A stretch of 64,000 nucleotides of DNA, from contig JBBFLK010000005.1 in the NCBI GenBank assembly GCA_037479115.1, positions 62,001-126,000 on the forward strand, written 5' to 3'. Of the stretch, positions 42,934-51,024 are shown one piece after another. Each line of letters opens with the position of its first letter. Position 1 is the stretch's first letter. The position numbers and the translations under genes are program-made. The notes below the pieces were generated by a model. It did no database searches, had not been told where the DNA came from, and saw only the letters and a program-made list of their open reading frames with translations. Source of the stretch: Anaerohalosphaeraceae bacterium. Lineage in GTDB: Bacteria; Planctomycetota; Phycisphaerae; Sedimentisphaerales; Anaerohalosphaeraceae.

Positions 42934-44237
42934 GCGCCAATATCCAGATTAACGTTCATCACGTCACCCGCCTTGAAGGGCACGGCAATATCGTCGTCAA
43001 CATCCGAAACGGCACCATCGAAAAGTGCCAGTGGCAGGTCCCGGAGGCCCCGCGCTTCTTCGAAGCCATGGTCCGCGGACGACGCTGGGATGATATTCAA
43101 ACCATCGTCAGCCGAATCTGCGGCATCTGCTCGATCACCCACTCGCTGGCCTCCACCAAGGCCGTCGAAGATGCCCTCGGGCTGCAGGTCTCCGAACAGA
43201 CCGACATGCTCCGCATCCTGATGCACTACTCCGAACAGCTCCAGAGCCATACGCTTCACGTCGGCTATCTGGTCGCCCCGGACCTGTTCGGCGAAAAATC
43301 CGTTGTGCCGCTGGTCGGCAAGGCCCCTGACGCCGTCAAAAAAATCATCAAGGCCCACCGCATCGCCAACCAGTGGTCGGACCTGCTGGCCGGCCGAACT
43401 ACCCACCCGGTTACACTCACGCCGGGGGGGATGACCAAAATCCCCACCGCTCAGGAGCTAAAAGACCTCCAGAAAACCCTCAAAGAGGCCGTTCCGGATT
43501 TGGTCGCCATCTGCGAAGTAGTCCACAGCGTCGCCGACCGGATGCCCGCCTTTGAGCGGCCCACCGAATACATCTCGCTCCGGCAGGACAATCCGCCGAC
43601 CTATACCTTCTATCACGGCGATATCGTCTCCAGCGACGGCTACGGCCCTGTTCATATTCGCGACTGGGAAAGCGTCGCCAACGAATATGTCAGCCCCCAG
43701 TCCACGGCCAAATGGTGCCGCTGGCACCGCGATTCCTACGCCGTCGGCGCCCTGGCACGCTTCAACAACAACGGCCATCTGCTCAGTCCGCTGGGCAAAA
43801 AAGTCGCCGACATGTTCGGCCTTAAAAAAGGCTGCTGCAACCCGTTTATGAACAACGTCGCCCAGCTGGCCGAGGCCGCCCACGTCGTCGAGGCAAGCAT
43901 TGAGCTGATTGACAAACTCCTGACCAAGGGCCTCAAAGAGGAAAAGGTCAAGGTTACGCCGCGAGCCGGACGCGGCAGCGGCTGCGTTGAAGCCCCGCGC
44001 GGCATCCTCTTCCACACCTACGAATTCAACAAAAAAGGCGAATGCATTGCGGCCAATATCTGCATTCCGACCAACCAGAACCACGCGAACATCCAGAAGG
44101 ATTTCGAAAAATTCGTGCCTGAATACATGCATCTGGGCGAAGACGGCCTTCGGCACGGGATGGAAATGCTTGTCCGCTCCTACGACCCCTGCATCTCCTG
44201 TTCAACCCACATGCTCAATGTCACCTTCGTCAAATAA
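42930..44237 (+). CDS. hydA: Group 3b NiFe hydrogenase alpha (large, catalytic) subunit
   Basis: 435 residues. The NiFe site ligands are intact: RICGICSITH (Cys64, Cys67) and DPCISCSTH (Cys421, Cys424). After the last His there are eight residues (MLNVTFVK), the tail expected to be removed by the protease encoded at 44382. The enzyme interconverts H2 and protons with NAD(P)H; group 3b enzymes can also reduce polysulfide. In an anaerobe with Rex control it most likely disposes of excess NADH/NADPH as H2. A terminator follows. Confidence 0.95.
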   Translation: MSANIQINVHHVTRLEGHGNIVVNIRNGTIEKCQWQVPEAPRFFEAMVRGRRWDDIQTIVSRICGICSITHSLASTKAVEDALGLQVSEQTDMLRILMHYSEQLQSHTLHVGYLVAPDLFGEKSVVPLVGKAPDAVKKIIKAHRIANQWSDLLAGRTTHPVTLTPGGMTKIPTAQELKDLQKTLKEAVPDLVAICEVVHSVADRMPAFERPTEYISLRQDNPPTYTFYHGDIVSSDGYGPVHIRDWESVANEYVSPQSTAKWCRWHRDSYAVGALARFNNNGHLLSPLGKKVADMFGLKKGCCNPFMNNVAQLAEAAHVVEASIELIDKLLTKGLKEEKVKVTPRAGRGSGCVEAPRGILFHTYEFNKKGECIAANICIPTNQNHANIQKDFEKFVPEYMHLGEDGLRHGMEMLVRSYDPCISCSTHMLNVTFVK

Positions 44238-44262
44238 CTGTTTTGGACAGTCTGGAAAAAAG

Positions 44263-44287
44263 AGCCCCGCATGCCGGGGCTTTTTTA
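44263..44287 (+). terminator. Rho-independent terminator after hydA
   Basis: AGCCCCG-CATGC-CGGGGCT followed by six T in all. It lies 26 bases after the stop of the large subunit, so the maturation protease gene may depend on read-through or its own promoter. Confidence 0.9.
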
Positions 44288-44314
44288 TTGCGCAGCTCCC
44301 TTTTTATCGTCTAT

Positions 44315-44381
44315 AATCCGTGAAATCCTTGTAATCTGTGGTTAAATAAAATCAAACCCGTGTTCATCCGTGGTTAAATAT
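44315..44381 (+). repeat. ATCCGTG/ATCTGTGGTTAAAT-type short tandem repeat
   Basis: The stretch contains AATCCGTGAA, AATCTGTGGTTAAATAAA and TTCATCCGTGGTTAAATA, i.e. degenerate 9-12 base units ending twice in GTGGTTAAATA. Related fragments occur near 38924 (AATCCTGTTAATCCGTAG) and 39450 (TTCATCCTGTTTAAA). It looks like an interspersed intergenic repeat. It fills the gap between the hydrogenase terminator and the protease gene. Confidence 0.55.
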
Positions 44382-44864
44382 ATGGCAAAAGAAACCATCG
44401 TTATCGGGCTGGGCAATCCGCTGATGGCCGACGAAGGCATCGGGGTGGTCCTGATTGAACGGCTGGAGGCCCTTGCCCGCGAAGGCAAAATCCCGGGCGC
44501 CGACCGCATCCAGTTTTATGACGGAGGCACCGGCGGAATGAACCTGCTCCATGTTCTGGCCGGCCGCCGGAAAGCCGTCCTTATCGACTGTGCCCGGATG
44601 GGAACTGAACCCGGCACTATCCGACGCTTCACCCCCGACCAGGTTCAGACCATAAAACAGCTGGCGCACCTGTCTCTTCACGAAGTCGATATCCTGAAGG
44701 TCCTCGACATCTCCCGGCAATTGGGCGAATGTCCTGAGGAAGTCGTCTTCTTCGGCATTGAACCGCTGGAAATCTGCCAACGCATCGGTTTGTCACCGCT
44801 CCTGGAAAAACAAATCCCGTACTGCCTGCACTCTATCCTCCGCGACATTGCTCCTGCCTTGTAA
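44382..44864 (+). CDS. NiFe hydrogenase maturation endopeptidase (HybD/HycI type)
   Basis: 160 residues from the ATG at 44382 (MAKETIVIGLGNPLMADEGI); a GTG four codons earlier is possible. The three nickel-binding residues of the family are visible: Glu in MADEGIGV, Asp in VLIDCARMG and His in LSLHEVDIL. The enzyme cuts the C-terminal tail of the large subunit after NiFe insertion, here probably MLNVTFVK of HydA. It follows hydA after a terminator and a repeat. A decayed paralogue lies at 45537-45890. Confidence 0.92.
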   Translation: MAKETIVIGLGNPLMADEGIGVVLIERLEALAREGKIPGADRIQFYDGGTGGMNLLHVLAGRRKAVLIDCARMGTEPGTIRRFTPDQVQTIKQLAHLSLHEVDILKVLDISRQLGECPEEVVFFGIEPLEICQRIGLSPLLEKQIPYCLHSILRDIAPAL

Positions 44865-45187
44865 AAGCACTCTGCTGCTGCTCCTGCCCCTTCTGAAACC
44901 GGTGATTTCACGTCCCTTCTCTCCGCCGTCCCCCTTCCCCTGGGCCGCCGTTTCCAGTCTTTATCCTGCAGGTTCTTGTCCCTCCCGTGCAGGCGGGAAC
45001 CCAGGCCTTTTTACAGCTCGTTTGCCGGATTAGAAACGCGGTTTTCGTTCTTATGAAATAGGCTGGAAATGCTTTAATTCTTAAAAATTCTGAGATGTCT
45101 GATTATTGATTTGACTTTGCCGAGACTGGATTTTATCCTGCTTGTACTTCGCAGCCGAAAACCGTGTATAATGGAAAGGGTTGCTCC
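44865..45187. other. 323-base intergenic region
   Basis: No gene is seen. The first half is CT-rich and contains CCCGTGCAGGCGGGAACCCAGG near 44985, which resembles widespread REP-like CCCGC-N-GCGGGAA hairpins. At the end TATAAT (45167-45172) serves as a -10 for the lipoprotein gene, with TTGTAC 19 bases upstream as a poor -35. Confidence 0.45.
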
Positions 45188-45547
45188 ATGAAAACAAATC
45201 GGTTACACCTTCTCCTTGCCGCAGCCTCAATCTTGCTTCTCAATGGCTGTCAAACATTCCAGACTGCCTCCACGGAAAAATTCGGAGCGGGAGGAATCCC
45301 CGGAGAAAAGTATCGAGTCGGCGGCGGTTACCAGATCCGCTACGTCGCTCCCGAAGCCGGGGTGGTCTATCTGGTCGAACATCGAACCGGAACCTTGCTG
45401 GGTACAGAATCTCTTCGGCGAGGGGATGCCTTTGAATTCTTTCCCACCCCAGAAGTTGTGGAAGGATTCAGACGGGTCGGCATCGAACTGGCCAGAGGAG
45501 AATTTGTGATTTATTTTGTACCCGCCTCTGTCTTGTACCATCGCTGA
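45188..45547 (+). CDS. Small lipoprotein of unknown function
   Basis: 119 residues from the ATG at 45188, with AAAGGG upstream. The signal peptide ends in a lipobox (ILLLNGC, Cys at about 22). The mature part is a small beta-rich domain (KYRVGGGYQIRYVAPEAGVV; ELARGEFVIYFVPAS). It matches no family that I recognise. A TATAAT box lies 16 bases before the ATG. Its 3' end overlaps, in another frame, the start of the maturation-protease remnant. Confidence 0.75.
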   Translation: MKTNRLHLLLAAASILLLNGCQTFQTASTEKFGAGGIPGEKYRVGGGYQIRYVAPEAGVVYLVEHRTGTLLGTESLRRGDAFEFFPTPEVVEGFRRVGIELARGEFVIYFVPASVLYHR

Positions 45548-45890
45548 TGCGGTCCGTCTGATGCCGGACCCCGGTATTCGGCTTTTTTCGGAACGGAAAT
45601 CGCAACTTCCTGTTTTTCCTCTCTCCGTACAGACCGACAATTTGGCAGAGATGGAAGGGGAAACCGGCTTTTCCTCAATCCGCTTCCGCCGCTCCGTTAT
45701 CCTGCTCTGAATCAAAAATCTCTCTCGCCTTCTTCGGCTGGAGGAATACCATAACAAAGTCATCTACTCAGGGATTGAATCTCTGGAAATCCGTAAGCAA
45801 ATGTCCCTGTCAGCCCTGCTGGAAAAGCAAATTTCCTGTTTCCTTGAAACCATCCTTCATGAAATCTCTTCGCCCGCCGCCTCCCAATAA
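45537..45890 (+). pseudogene. Remnant of a second hydrogenase maturation protease
   Basis: One frame reads TIADAVRLMPDPGIRLF, a stop at 45708-45710, then IKNLSRLLRLEEYHNKVIY, SGIESLEIRKQMSLSALLEK, QISCFLETILHEISS and a final stop. This follows the intact protease at 44382: IDCARMGTEPGTIRRF, ECPEEVVFFGIEPLEI, IGLSPLLEKQIPYCLHSILR. Only the last two thirds remain and the N-terminal part with the first metal ligand is missing. The copies are diverged, so it is an old paralogue, not a recent duplication. No matching hydrogenase is in the window. Confidence 0.75.
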
Positions 45891-46082
45891 ATTCGCCGCT
45901 CAAACCGGAGCGGGAATCTCTTTTGCGGCCCGCTATATCCTGACCCTGATACTGGAAACTGGAGTCTGGCGGCTGGCGGCTGGATATTCCTGTTTTCCCT
46001 TCCAAAAAAGAGAAAAATGAATACAATATTCGAACAATGTGTACAAATAGAAAAACCCTACAATCTAACAGGAGATAAACAC
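45891..46082. other. Gap between the protease remnant and the DUF1080 gene
   Basis: No coding character. A ribosome site AGGAGA near 46072 belongs to the next gene. ACTGGAGTCTGGCGGCTGGC near 45957 is a local direct repeat (GGCGGCTGGC-like). Confidence 0.4.
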
Positions 46083-46865
46083 ATGCGAACAGTCTGGACA
46101 ATTTCATCCGTTTTGTCTGTCCTTTGGCTCGGCAGCACTGCCATTCAAACGGCAAACCCCACCATAAACTTTGAAAATCCGGATGCCAACTATGCCTGGC
46201 CGGTACACGACCCGCAGCGTCCGCTTCCGCCGGTCGTCAAACCCGGCGCCGAAAATCACCTGCCGCCCTCCGATGCCGTTATTCTCTTTGACGGCAAGGA
46301 CTTATCGGCCTGGAAAAGTGCCAAAAATCCTGACAAGCCCGCCCCTTGGAAAGTGGAAAACGGCTATTTCGAAGTCGTTCCGGGCTCCGGCGACATCGTC
46401 ACCAAAGACAGTTTCGGCTCCTGCCAGCTTCATATCGAATGGGCCAGCCCCGAAGTTGTCAAAGGCGACAGCCAGGGCCGCGGCAACAGCGGCGTCTTTC
46501 TGATGGGCCTCTACGAAATCCAAATCCTCGATTCCTATGACAATCTCACCTACGCCGACGGAATGGCCGCCGCCGTGTACAGCCAGAATCCGCCGCTGGT
46601 CAACGCCTGCCGGGCCCCCGGGCAGTGGCAGACCTACGACATCATCTTTCATGCCCCCAAGTTCGAGGACGGCAAACTCGTCCGCCCAGCAGATGTTACG
46701 GTGTTTCACAACGGCGTCCTTGTGCAGGATCGCTGGATTCTGACCGGCCCGACCGCCTGGAAGCAGCGGCCCCCGTACTCCCCTCATCCGGAAAAACTCC
46801 CGCTGTCCCTGCAGGACCACGGCAACCCCGTCCGCTTCCGCAACATCTGGATTCGCCCGCTGTAG
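46083..46865 (+). CDS. Secreted DUF1080 (3-keto-disaccharide hydrolase-like) protein
   Basis: 260 residues from the ATG at 46083 with AGGAGA upstream; the frame to 46017 is not supported. A signal peptide (about 1-24) precedes a DUF1080 domain (about 65-258): AVILFDGKDLSAWKSAKNPD, GNSGVFLMGLYEIQILDSYD and the end VRFRNIWIRPL are all typical. The fold is concanavalin-like; characterised members cleave 3-keto-glycosides. The protein is probably periplasmic. DUF1080 families are greatly expanded in Planctomycetota. No partner enzymes are adjacent. Confidence 0.88.
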   Translation: MRTVWTISSVLSVLWLGSTAIQTANPTINFENPDANYAWPVHDPQRPLPPVVKPGAENHLPPSDAVILFDGKDLSAWKSAKNPDKPAPWKVENGYFEVVPGSGDIVTKDSFGSCQLHIEWASPEVVKGDSQGRGNSGVFLMGLYEIQILDSYDNLTYADGMAAAVYSQNPPLVNACRAPGQWQTYDIIFHAPKFEDGKLVRPADVTVFHNGVLVQDRWILTGPTAWKQRPPYSPHPEKLPLSLQDHGNPVRFRNIWIRPL

Positions 46866-46908
46866 GAACCGTGGGGTAATACGCATCAACCAGAGCCAAA
46901 GGAGCGAA

Positions 46909-47709
46909 ATGACTTCTGTTTTTGCCAACAGCAAAGATTACTTCGTTGACGAAGCAGGAGATCTGACATTCTTCAACAGCAAAGGACAAATCATCATTGG
47001 CCCGGAAGGGGTCTCTCGTTTTTTTCTGGTAGGTGTCGCCTGCCTGCCGAATCCGCAAGAAGCTGACCAAAAACTGTCCGCGTTGCGAAAGCAGCTGCTG
47101 GAAGACCCTTATTTCTCAGGCGTACCATCTATGCATCCGGACGCAGGAAAAACAGCCTTGCTATTCCACGCCAGCAAAGACCTGCCTGAGGTATGCAGAG
47201 AGGTTTTTCGAATGCTCGCATCTCAAATTGAGGCAAAGGTGCTGGTCGTTGTCCGAAGGAAAAGAGTGCTTGCAGAAGAAGCTAAAAAATTTTTTGAAAA
47301 ATTCGGCATAAAAATATCGTCAAATGACATCTACGATGACCTTATTAAACGGCTCTTTCGAAATTTGCTGCATAAATCTGATAAAAACAGAATATTCATT
47401 TCACGACGTGGTCGTCATGACCGGTTGGACGCTCTGAAAAAAGCAGTCGAGAAGGCAAAGAAAAACTTTACTCACAAATACGGTATAAAATCTGACAAAG
47501 ATGTAGAAATCAAAATATCCCATTCACATGAACACGCGGGACTGCAAATCATCGATTACTATTTGTGGGCCTTGCAGCGTCTCTATGAACGAGAGGAGGA
47601 CCGTTTTTTTCGCTTGCTAAAATCCAATTATCGATTGATTATTGATCTGGTGATAAAAGGAACAAACCTTACGGTGAATATTATACAGACCAGAACCCTT
47701 TGGATTTGA
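46909..47709 (+). CDS. DUF3800 protein, probably horizontally acquired
   Basis: 266 residues. DYFVDEAGDLTFF at the N-terminus and HEHAGLQIIDYYLWALQRLY near 205-225 are the two conserved acidic motifs of DUF3800, a predicted RNase H-like fold. Members occur in mobile elements and defence-rich regions; no activity is known to me. The second half of the gene is visibly richer in A and T than its neighbours, with many AAA and ATA codons, which suggests recent transfer. It stands alone between the DUF1080 gene and the helicase gene. No toxin-antitoxin partner is seen. Confidence 0.75.
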   Translation: MTSVFANSKDYFVDEAGDLTFFNSKGQIIIGPEGVSRFFLVGVACLPNPQEADQKLSALRKQLLEDPYFSGVPSMHPDAGKTALLFHASKDLPEVCREVFRMLASQIEAKVLVVVRRKRVLAEEAKKFFEKFGIKISSNDIYDDLIKRLFRNLLHKSDKNRIFISRRGRHDRLDALKKAVEKAKKNFTHKYGIKSDKDVEIKISHSHEHAGLQIIDYYLWALQRLYEREEDRFFRLLKSNYRLIIDLVIKGTNLTVNIIQTRTLWI

Positions 47710-47735
47710 ACAGAATTTGCAAAGAAACAAGCTAG

Positions 47736-47757
47736 GTTTCAGGTCTGCTCCTGAAAC
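47736..47757 (+). terminator. Perfect hairpin after the DUF3800 gene
   Basis: GTTTCAGG-TCTGCT-CCTGAAAC, an 8-base perfect stem, 27 bases after the stop. There is no T-run, so termination strength is uncertain. Confidence 0.45.
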
Positions 47758-47888
47758 ACACGGCATGAAGCCGACATTCGCTTGTTTCCTTTAATATAAA
47801 ATACATCCTAAATGGATGAAAGTCAATTAAAATAACATAAGATTGCAATATCAAGACCAACCCCGTCTTGTTATAGGAAAAAGTGCCT

Positions 47889-49124
47889 ATGAAGTGCAGC
47901 GAACTGAATCTACAGCCGGCAATCATCAAAGGCCTTCAGAAAGTCGGATACGAAGAGCTTACGCCCATTCAGCAGCAGACGCTCGAGCCGATTCTGGCCG
48001 GACGCGACCTGATCGCCAAGGCCGAGACCGGCTCCGGCAAGACCGCCGCCTGCGCCATTCCTATTTTGGAGAAAATTGACCCCCATCTGAAAGAAGTCCA
48101 GGCCCTCATTCTCGTGCCCACCCGGGAGCTGGCTCTTCAGTATGTCGAGGAAATCAGCAAGATTGCCCAGTTTACCTCCATCCAAGCCTTTGCCGTTTAC
48201 GGCGGCTTTTCGATGGATATCCAAAAAGGCAAGCTCGCCGACGGCGTCCACGTCCTTGTGGCCACACCCGGGCGGCTCATCGACCTGCTCTACAACAGCC
48301 CGCTGACCCTTTCTCATGTCCGCACCCTCGTGCTCGACGAAGCCGATGAGATGCTCGATATGGGCTTTCTGCCCGATGTGGAGTTTGTCTTTTCGTGTCT
48401 GGTTCACGAACACCAGACGCTGCTGTTCAGCGCCACCATGCCGCCGGAAATTAAAACGCTTGCCCAGCGGTATTTGAAAAACCCGGTCATCATTGAACTG
48501 AATGTCGAAAAGGTCGCTCCGGAATCGCTCACCCATACCTTCTGCCAGGTTCGACCGCATCATCGGCTTCAGGCCCTGCTGGAGTATCTGAAAACCGAAA
48601 ACCCCCGTCAGGCTATTCTGTTCTGCAACAGCCGCCGCAGCAGTGAGCAATTATACAATCATCTCAAAAAAGAGCTGGACTCCGTCGAAATCATCCACGG
48701 CGGCCTCGAACAGGCACGCCGGACCAGTCTGTTTCGTCGATTCAAGCGGCTGGACATCCGGTATATGATTGCTACGGACATTGCCAGCCGCGGCCTGGAT
48801 TTCAGCCATACCACCCACGTGATTAACTACGATTTCCCGACGCATCCGGAATCCTACACACACCGAACCGGACGCACCGCCCGAATGGGACGGCAGGGGG
48901 TAGCCCTGACGTTTTACACCCCGCAGGACCTTCGAAAACTGCGAACCCTCATTCGGGTCAACCGCATCCAGCCCGTCTGGATTGGTCCTGAACCGGACCT
49001 GAATCTCAAACCGTCCAAATCCAAATCTTCGACGCAGACGCACGCTGAACACAAAAAACGGCAGCCGACCCACCGCCGGCGCAGGCGTTCTCGTTCCAAA
49101 GGCAGCCGGCCGGAGGAAAAGTGA
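47889..49124 (+). CDS. DEAD-box ATP-dependent RNA helicase (RhlE-like)
   Basis: 411 residues from the ATG at 47889 (AGGA ten bases upstream); a GTG two codons earlier is too close to it. All core motifs are present: Q motif (GYEELTPIQQQT), AETGSGKT, PTRELALQ, TPGRL, DEAD, SAT, and in domain 2 ATDIASRGLD and HRTGRTARMG. A basic, Arg/Lys-rich tail (RRRRRSRSKGSRPEEK) likely binds RNA. It remodels structured RNA such as ribosome precursors. RhlE versus RhlB or CsdA cannot be settled by eye. Confidence 0.93.
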   Translation: MKCSELNLQPAIIKGLQKVGYEELTPIQQQTLEPILAGRDLIAKAETGSGKTAACAIPILEKIDPHLKEVQALILVPTRELALQYVEEISKIAQFTSIQAFAVYGGFSMDIQKGKLADGVHVLVATPGRLIDLLYNSPLTLSHVRTLVLDEADEMLDMGFLPDVEFVFSCLVHEHQTLLFSATMPPEIKTLAQRYLKNPVIIELNVEKVAPESLTHTFCQVRPHHRLQALLEYLKTENPRQAILFCNSRRSSEQLYNHLKKELDSVEIIHGGLEQARRTSLFRRFKRLDIRYMIATDIASRGLDFSHTTHVINYDFPTHPESYTHRTGRTARMGRQGVALTFYTPQDLRKLRTLIRVNRIQPVWIGPEPDLNLKPSKSKSSTQTHAEHKKRQPTHRRRRRSRSKGSRPEEK

Positions 49125-49162
49125 TTGCTCTTCGGCAGGGGAATCGGTAGGATTTGGAAACC

Positions 49163-49762
49163 ATGAGTCAGTCATCCAAGAAAAACGAGTTCTGCCGTGT
49201 GTTTGCCGAAGCCGCCGCCGTTCACAAACAATTGCTGGCGGTCTTCGAAAAGGAATGCATCGGTCCGCTCAAAAAGGCCGGACAAATGCTGATTGATTGT
49301 CTGGAAGCGGGCGGCTGCATCTACACCTGCGGGAACGGGGGTTCGGCCGCCGATGCCCAGCATGTCGCCGCCGAACTGGTCGGACGTTTCCGGCGCAACC
49401 GAAAGGGGCTGCCCGCCGTCGCTCTGACCACCGATACCTCCATTCTCACCTCCGTCGGGAATGATTACGGCTTTGAAGAGATTTTCAGCCGCCAGACGGA
49501 AGCCCTCGTCCGCAAAGGCGATATCCTCTGGGCATTTTCCACCAGCGGAAAATCTCCCAATATCCTCAAGGCCGCTCAAACCGCCAAAGCCCAAGGGGCC
49601 CTTGTCTTAAGCTTTACCGGACGCAAAAACTCCCCCCTCGAAGTCCTTTCCGACGTCTGCCTGTGCCTCGAAGGGCCCACTGCCTCCGTGCAGGAAATCC
49701 ACCAGCTGGCTTATCATATCCTCTGCGACTGGGTGGAGGCCCATTTCGCAGAACGGTCATAG
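49163..49762 (+). CDS. gmhA: Sedoheptulose 7-phosphate isomerase (SIS domain)
   Basis: 199 residues from the ATG at 49163. The SIS-domain signature of GmhA is strong: CGNGGSAADAQHVAAELVGR, ALTTDTSILTSVGNDYGFEE and the C-terminal EGPTASVQEIHQLAYHILCD. GmhA makes D-glycero-D-manno-heptose 7-phosphate, the first step to ADP- or GDP-heptose for LPS or glycoproteins. The related DiaA cannot be fully excluded. The GT9-like protein at 10275 could use such a heptose. It is convergent with the DUF1080 lipoprotein gene. Confidence 0.88.
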   Translation: MSQSSKKNEFCRVFAEAAAVHKQLLAVFEKECIGPLKKAGQMLIDCLEAGGCIYTCGNGGSAADAQHVAAELVGRFRRNRKGLPAVALTTDTSILTSVGNDYGFEEIFSRQTEALVRKGDILWAFSTSGKSPNILKAAQTAKAQGALVLSFTGRKNSPLEVLSDVCLCLEGPTASVQEIHQLAYHILCDWVEAHFAERS

Positions 49763-49773
49763 CGTCGGCTTAC

Positions 49774-50577
49774 TTACTCATTCAGAACAAGCAGCTCAAT
49801 GTTGCGAAATTCTACGGGATGGCTTTCCGCCTGCAGGCTGATATAACCGCCCGTCACCCGTCGAGATGCCCCGGCCTCAATCAGTTTGCGGGCATCCGCA
49901 TCGCCGTCATCCAGTTCCGGACGGCTGTATTCGAGAACGACCTGCCCGTTAATCAAATGCCGAATCAGCCGGTCGCCGTGCACCTCCACCTCCGCCGTCA
50001 CCCACTGGTCGCCGTGAAAGGTCGGCGAGGAGGAAGGAATACAGTGCTCCGTTCGGCGGCGGTCCTGGATAACCACATGCGTTCCCGGTGTGCACAGGTT
50101 GCCGGTCGTCCGCTCATTCTGGCCATCGCCTCCCAGCAGCTGCACCTCCAGACAGACCGGAAAGTTCTGCTCCAGTCCCATCGTCTCCGGCTTTTGACAG
50201 TGAATCATAATGCCGCTGTTGCGGAAGGCCCAGGACGGTCCGCCCTTTACCTGCTCCCCGACAAACCGATATTCGAGGCGAATCCGATAGTGCGAAAACG
50301 GCACCGCATAAAACAGATGCCCGAACCGCCCTTCAAACTGTTCATACTGGTCATAGGAAACCTTTAAAACGCCGTTTTCGGCCCGGAAGGTATTTTTGTA
50401 ATTTTCTCCCAGCGGACGGCCGGCAAACTTCGGCGTCCATCCTTCCAGATTCTGGCCGTTAAACAGAGAAATCCACCGCTCCTGGACAACAGGTTCCGTT
50501 TGATGACGGCGGCATCCTACGAAAATCACCCCAGCGGCCAATACACCCAGAACGATTCTCTGCATTCCTTGTGTCAT
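49774..50577 (-). CDS. DUF1080 lipoprotein
   Basis: 267 residues from the ATG at 50575-50577, which has AAAGGAG upstream; the frame to 50817 overlaps the cupin gene and is rejected. The lipobox is IFVGC (Cys near 21). The DUF1080 domain shows ERWISLFNGQNLEGWTPKFA, then NSGIMIHCQKPETMG, FPVCLEVQLLGGDG and the C-terminal VEFRNIELLVLNE. It is a second, distinct DUF1080 protein, perhaps a carbohydrate-active enzyme at the periplasmic face. It lies 2 bases after the cupin stop, so the two are co-transcribed. Confidence 0.88.
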   Translation of the reverse strand: MTQGMQRIVLGVLAAGVIFVGCRRHQTEPVVQERWISLFNGQNLEGWTPKFAGRPLGENYKNTFRAENGVLKVSYDQYEQFEGRFGHLFYAVPFSHYRIRLEYRFVGEQVKGGPSWAFRNSGIMIHCQKPETMGLEQNFPVCLEVQLLGGDGQNERTTGNLCTPGTHVVIQDRRRTEHCIPSSSPTFHGDQWVTAEVEVHGDRLIRHLINGQVVLEYSRPELDDGDADARKLIEAGASRRVTGGYISLQAESHPVEFRNIELLVLNE

Positions 50578-50579
50578 TT

Positions 50580-50915
50580 TCAGTCTCCTTTCCTGACCGG
50601 CTGAACGGGGGCCACACAAAAGATATACACCAGCGGCTCCCGACCGGTATTGATGATATTGTGTTCCGTATAGGGCGGAATATAACAAACCCTGCCTTCT
50701 CCGACAGGGTAATCCTTTCCGGCGATTTGGGCCGTCCCCTGTCCGGATAGAAACACCAGCGCCTCTTCGTGACCTTCCGTCGAATGAACTCCGCAGTCGC
50801 CCCCGGGTTCCAGCCAAACTCTTCCGGCCTTCATTCCGCAGGTGAACGCCGGATCAATCACCCGCTGATAGGCCCGCTGGTTATTCAGCTCCGTCACAAA
50901 CGCCTGATTGGCCAT
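50580..50915 (-). CDS. Single-domain cupin
   Basis: 111 residues, a single conserved beta barrel. Motif 1 is PGGDCGVHSTEGHEEALVFL (G...H...E with HxxExxxV-type spacing) and motif 2 is PVGEGRVCYIPPYTEHNIIN (G...P...H). Metal ligands His and Glu are therefore present. Substrate unknown; its pairing with DUF1080 suggests sugar metabolism. A TTGCGA-N16-TATAGT promoter lies upstream. Confidence 0.85.
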   Translation of the reverse strand: MANQAFVTELNNQRAYQRVIDPAFTCGMKAGRVWLEPGGDCGVHSTEGHEEALVFLSGQGTAQIAGKDYPVGEGRVCYIPPYTEHNIINTGREPLVYIFCVAPVQPVRKGD

Positions 50916-50953
50916 AAATCTCTCCCAAAATATTGCCCGGAATTGCCAAAGAT

Positions 50954-50981
50954 ACTATAAAGAAAAACGGCGGAATCGCAA
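50954..50981 (-). promoter_or_regulatory. Sigma-70-like promoter for the cupin-DUF1080 pair
   Basis: Minus strand: TTGCGA (50981-50976), 16 bases, TATAGT (50959-50954). The -35 box overlaps one arm of the inverted repeat at 50968-51024. Confidence 0.5.
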
Positions 50982-51024
50982 TCCTAAATATACACAAATA
51001 AAAACCAAACTTTCGATTCCGCCG
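50968..51024. repeat. Perfect 11-base inverted repeat with 35-base AT-rich loop
   Basis: CGGCGGAATCG (50968-50978) and CGATTCCGCCG (51014-51024) are exact reverse complements. The loop is AT-rich. It overlaps the cupin promoter region and could be an operator, an attenuator hairpin or the scar of a small element. Confidence 0.8.
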
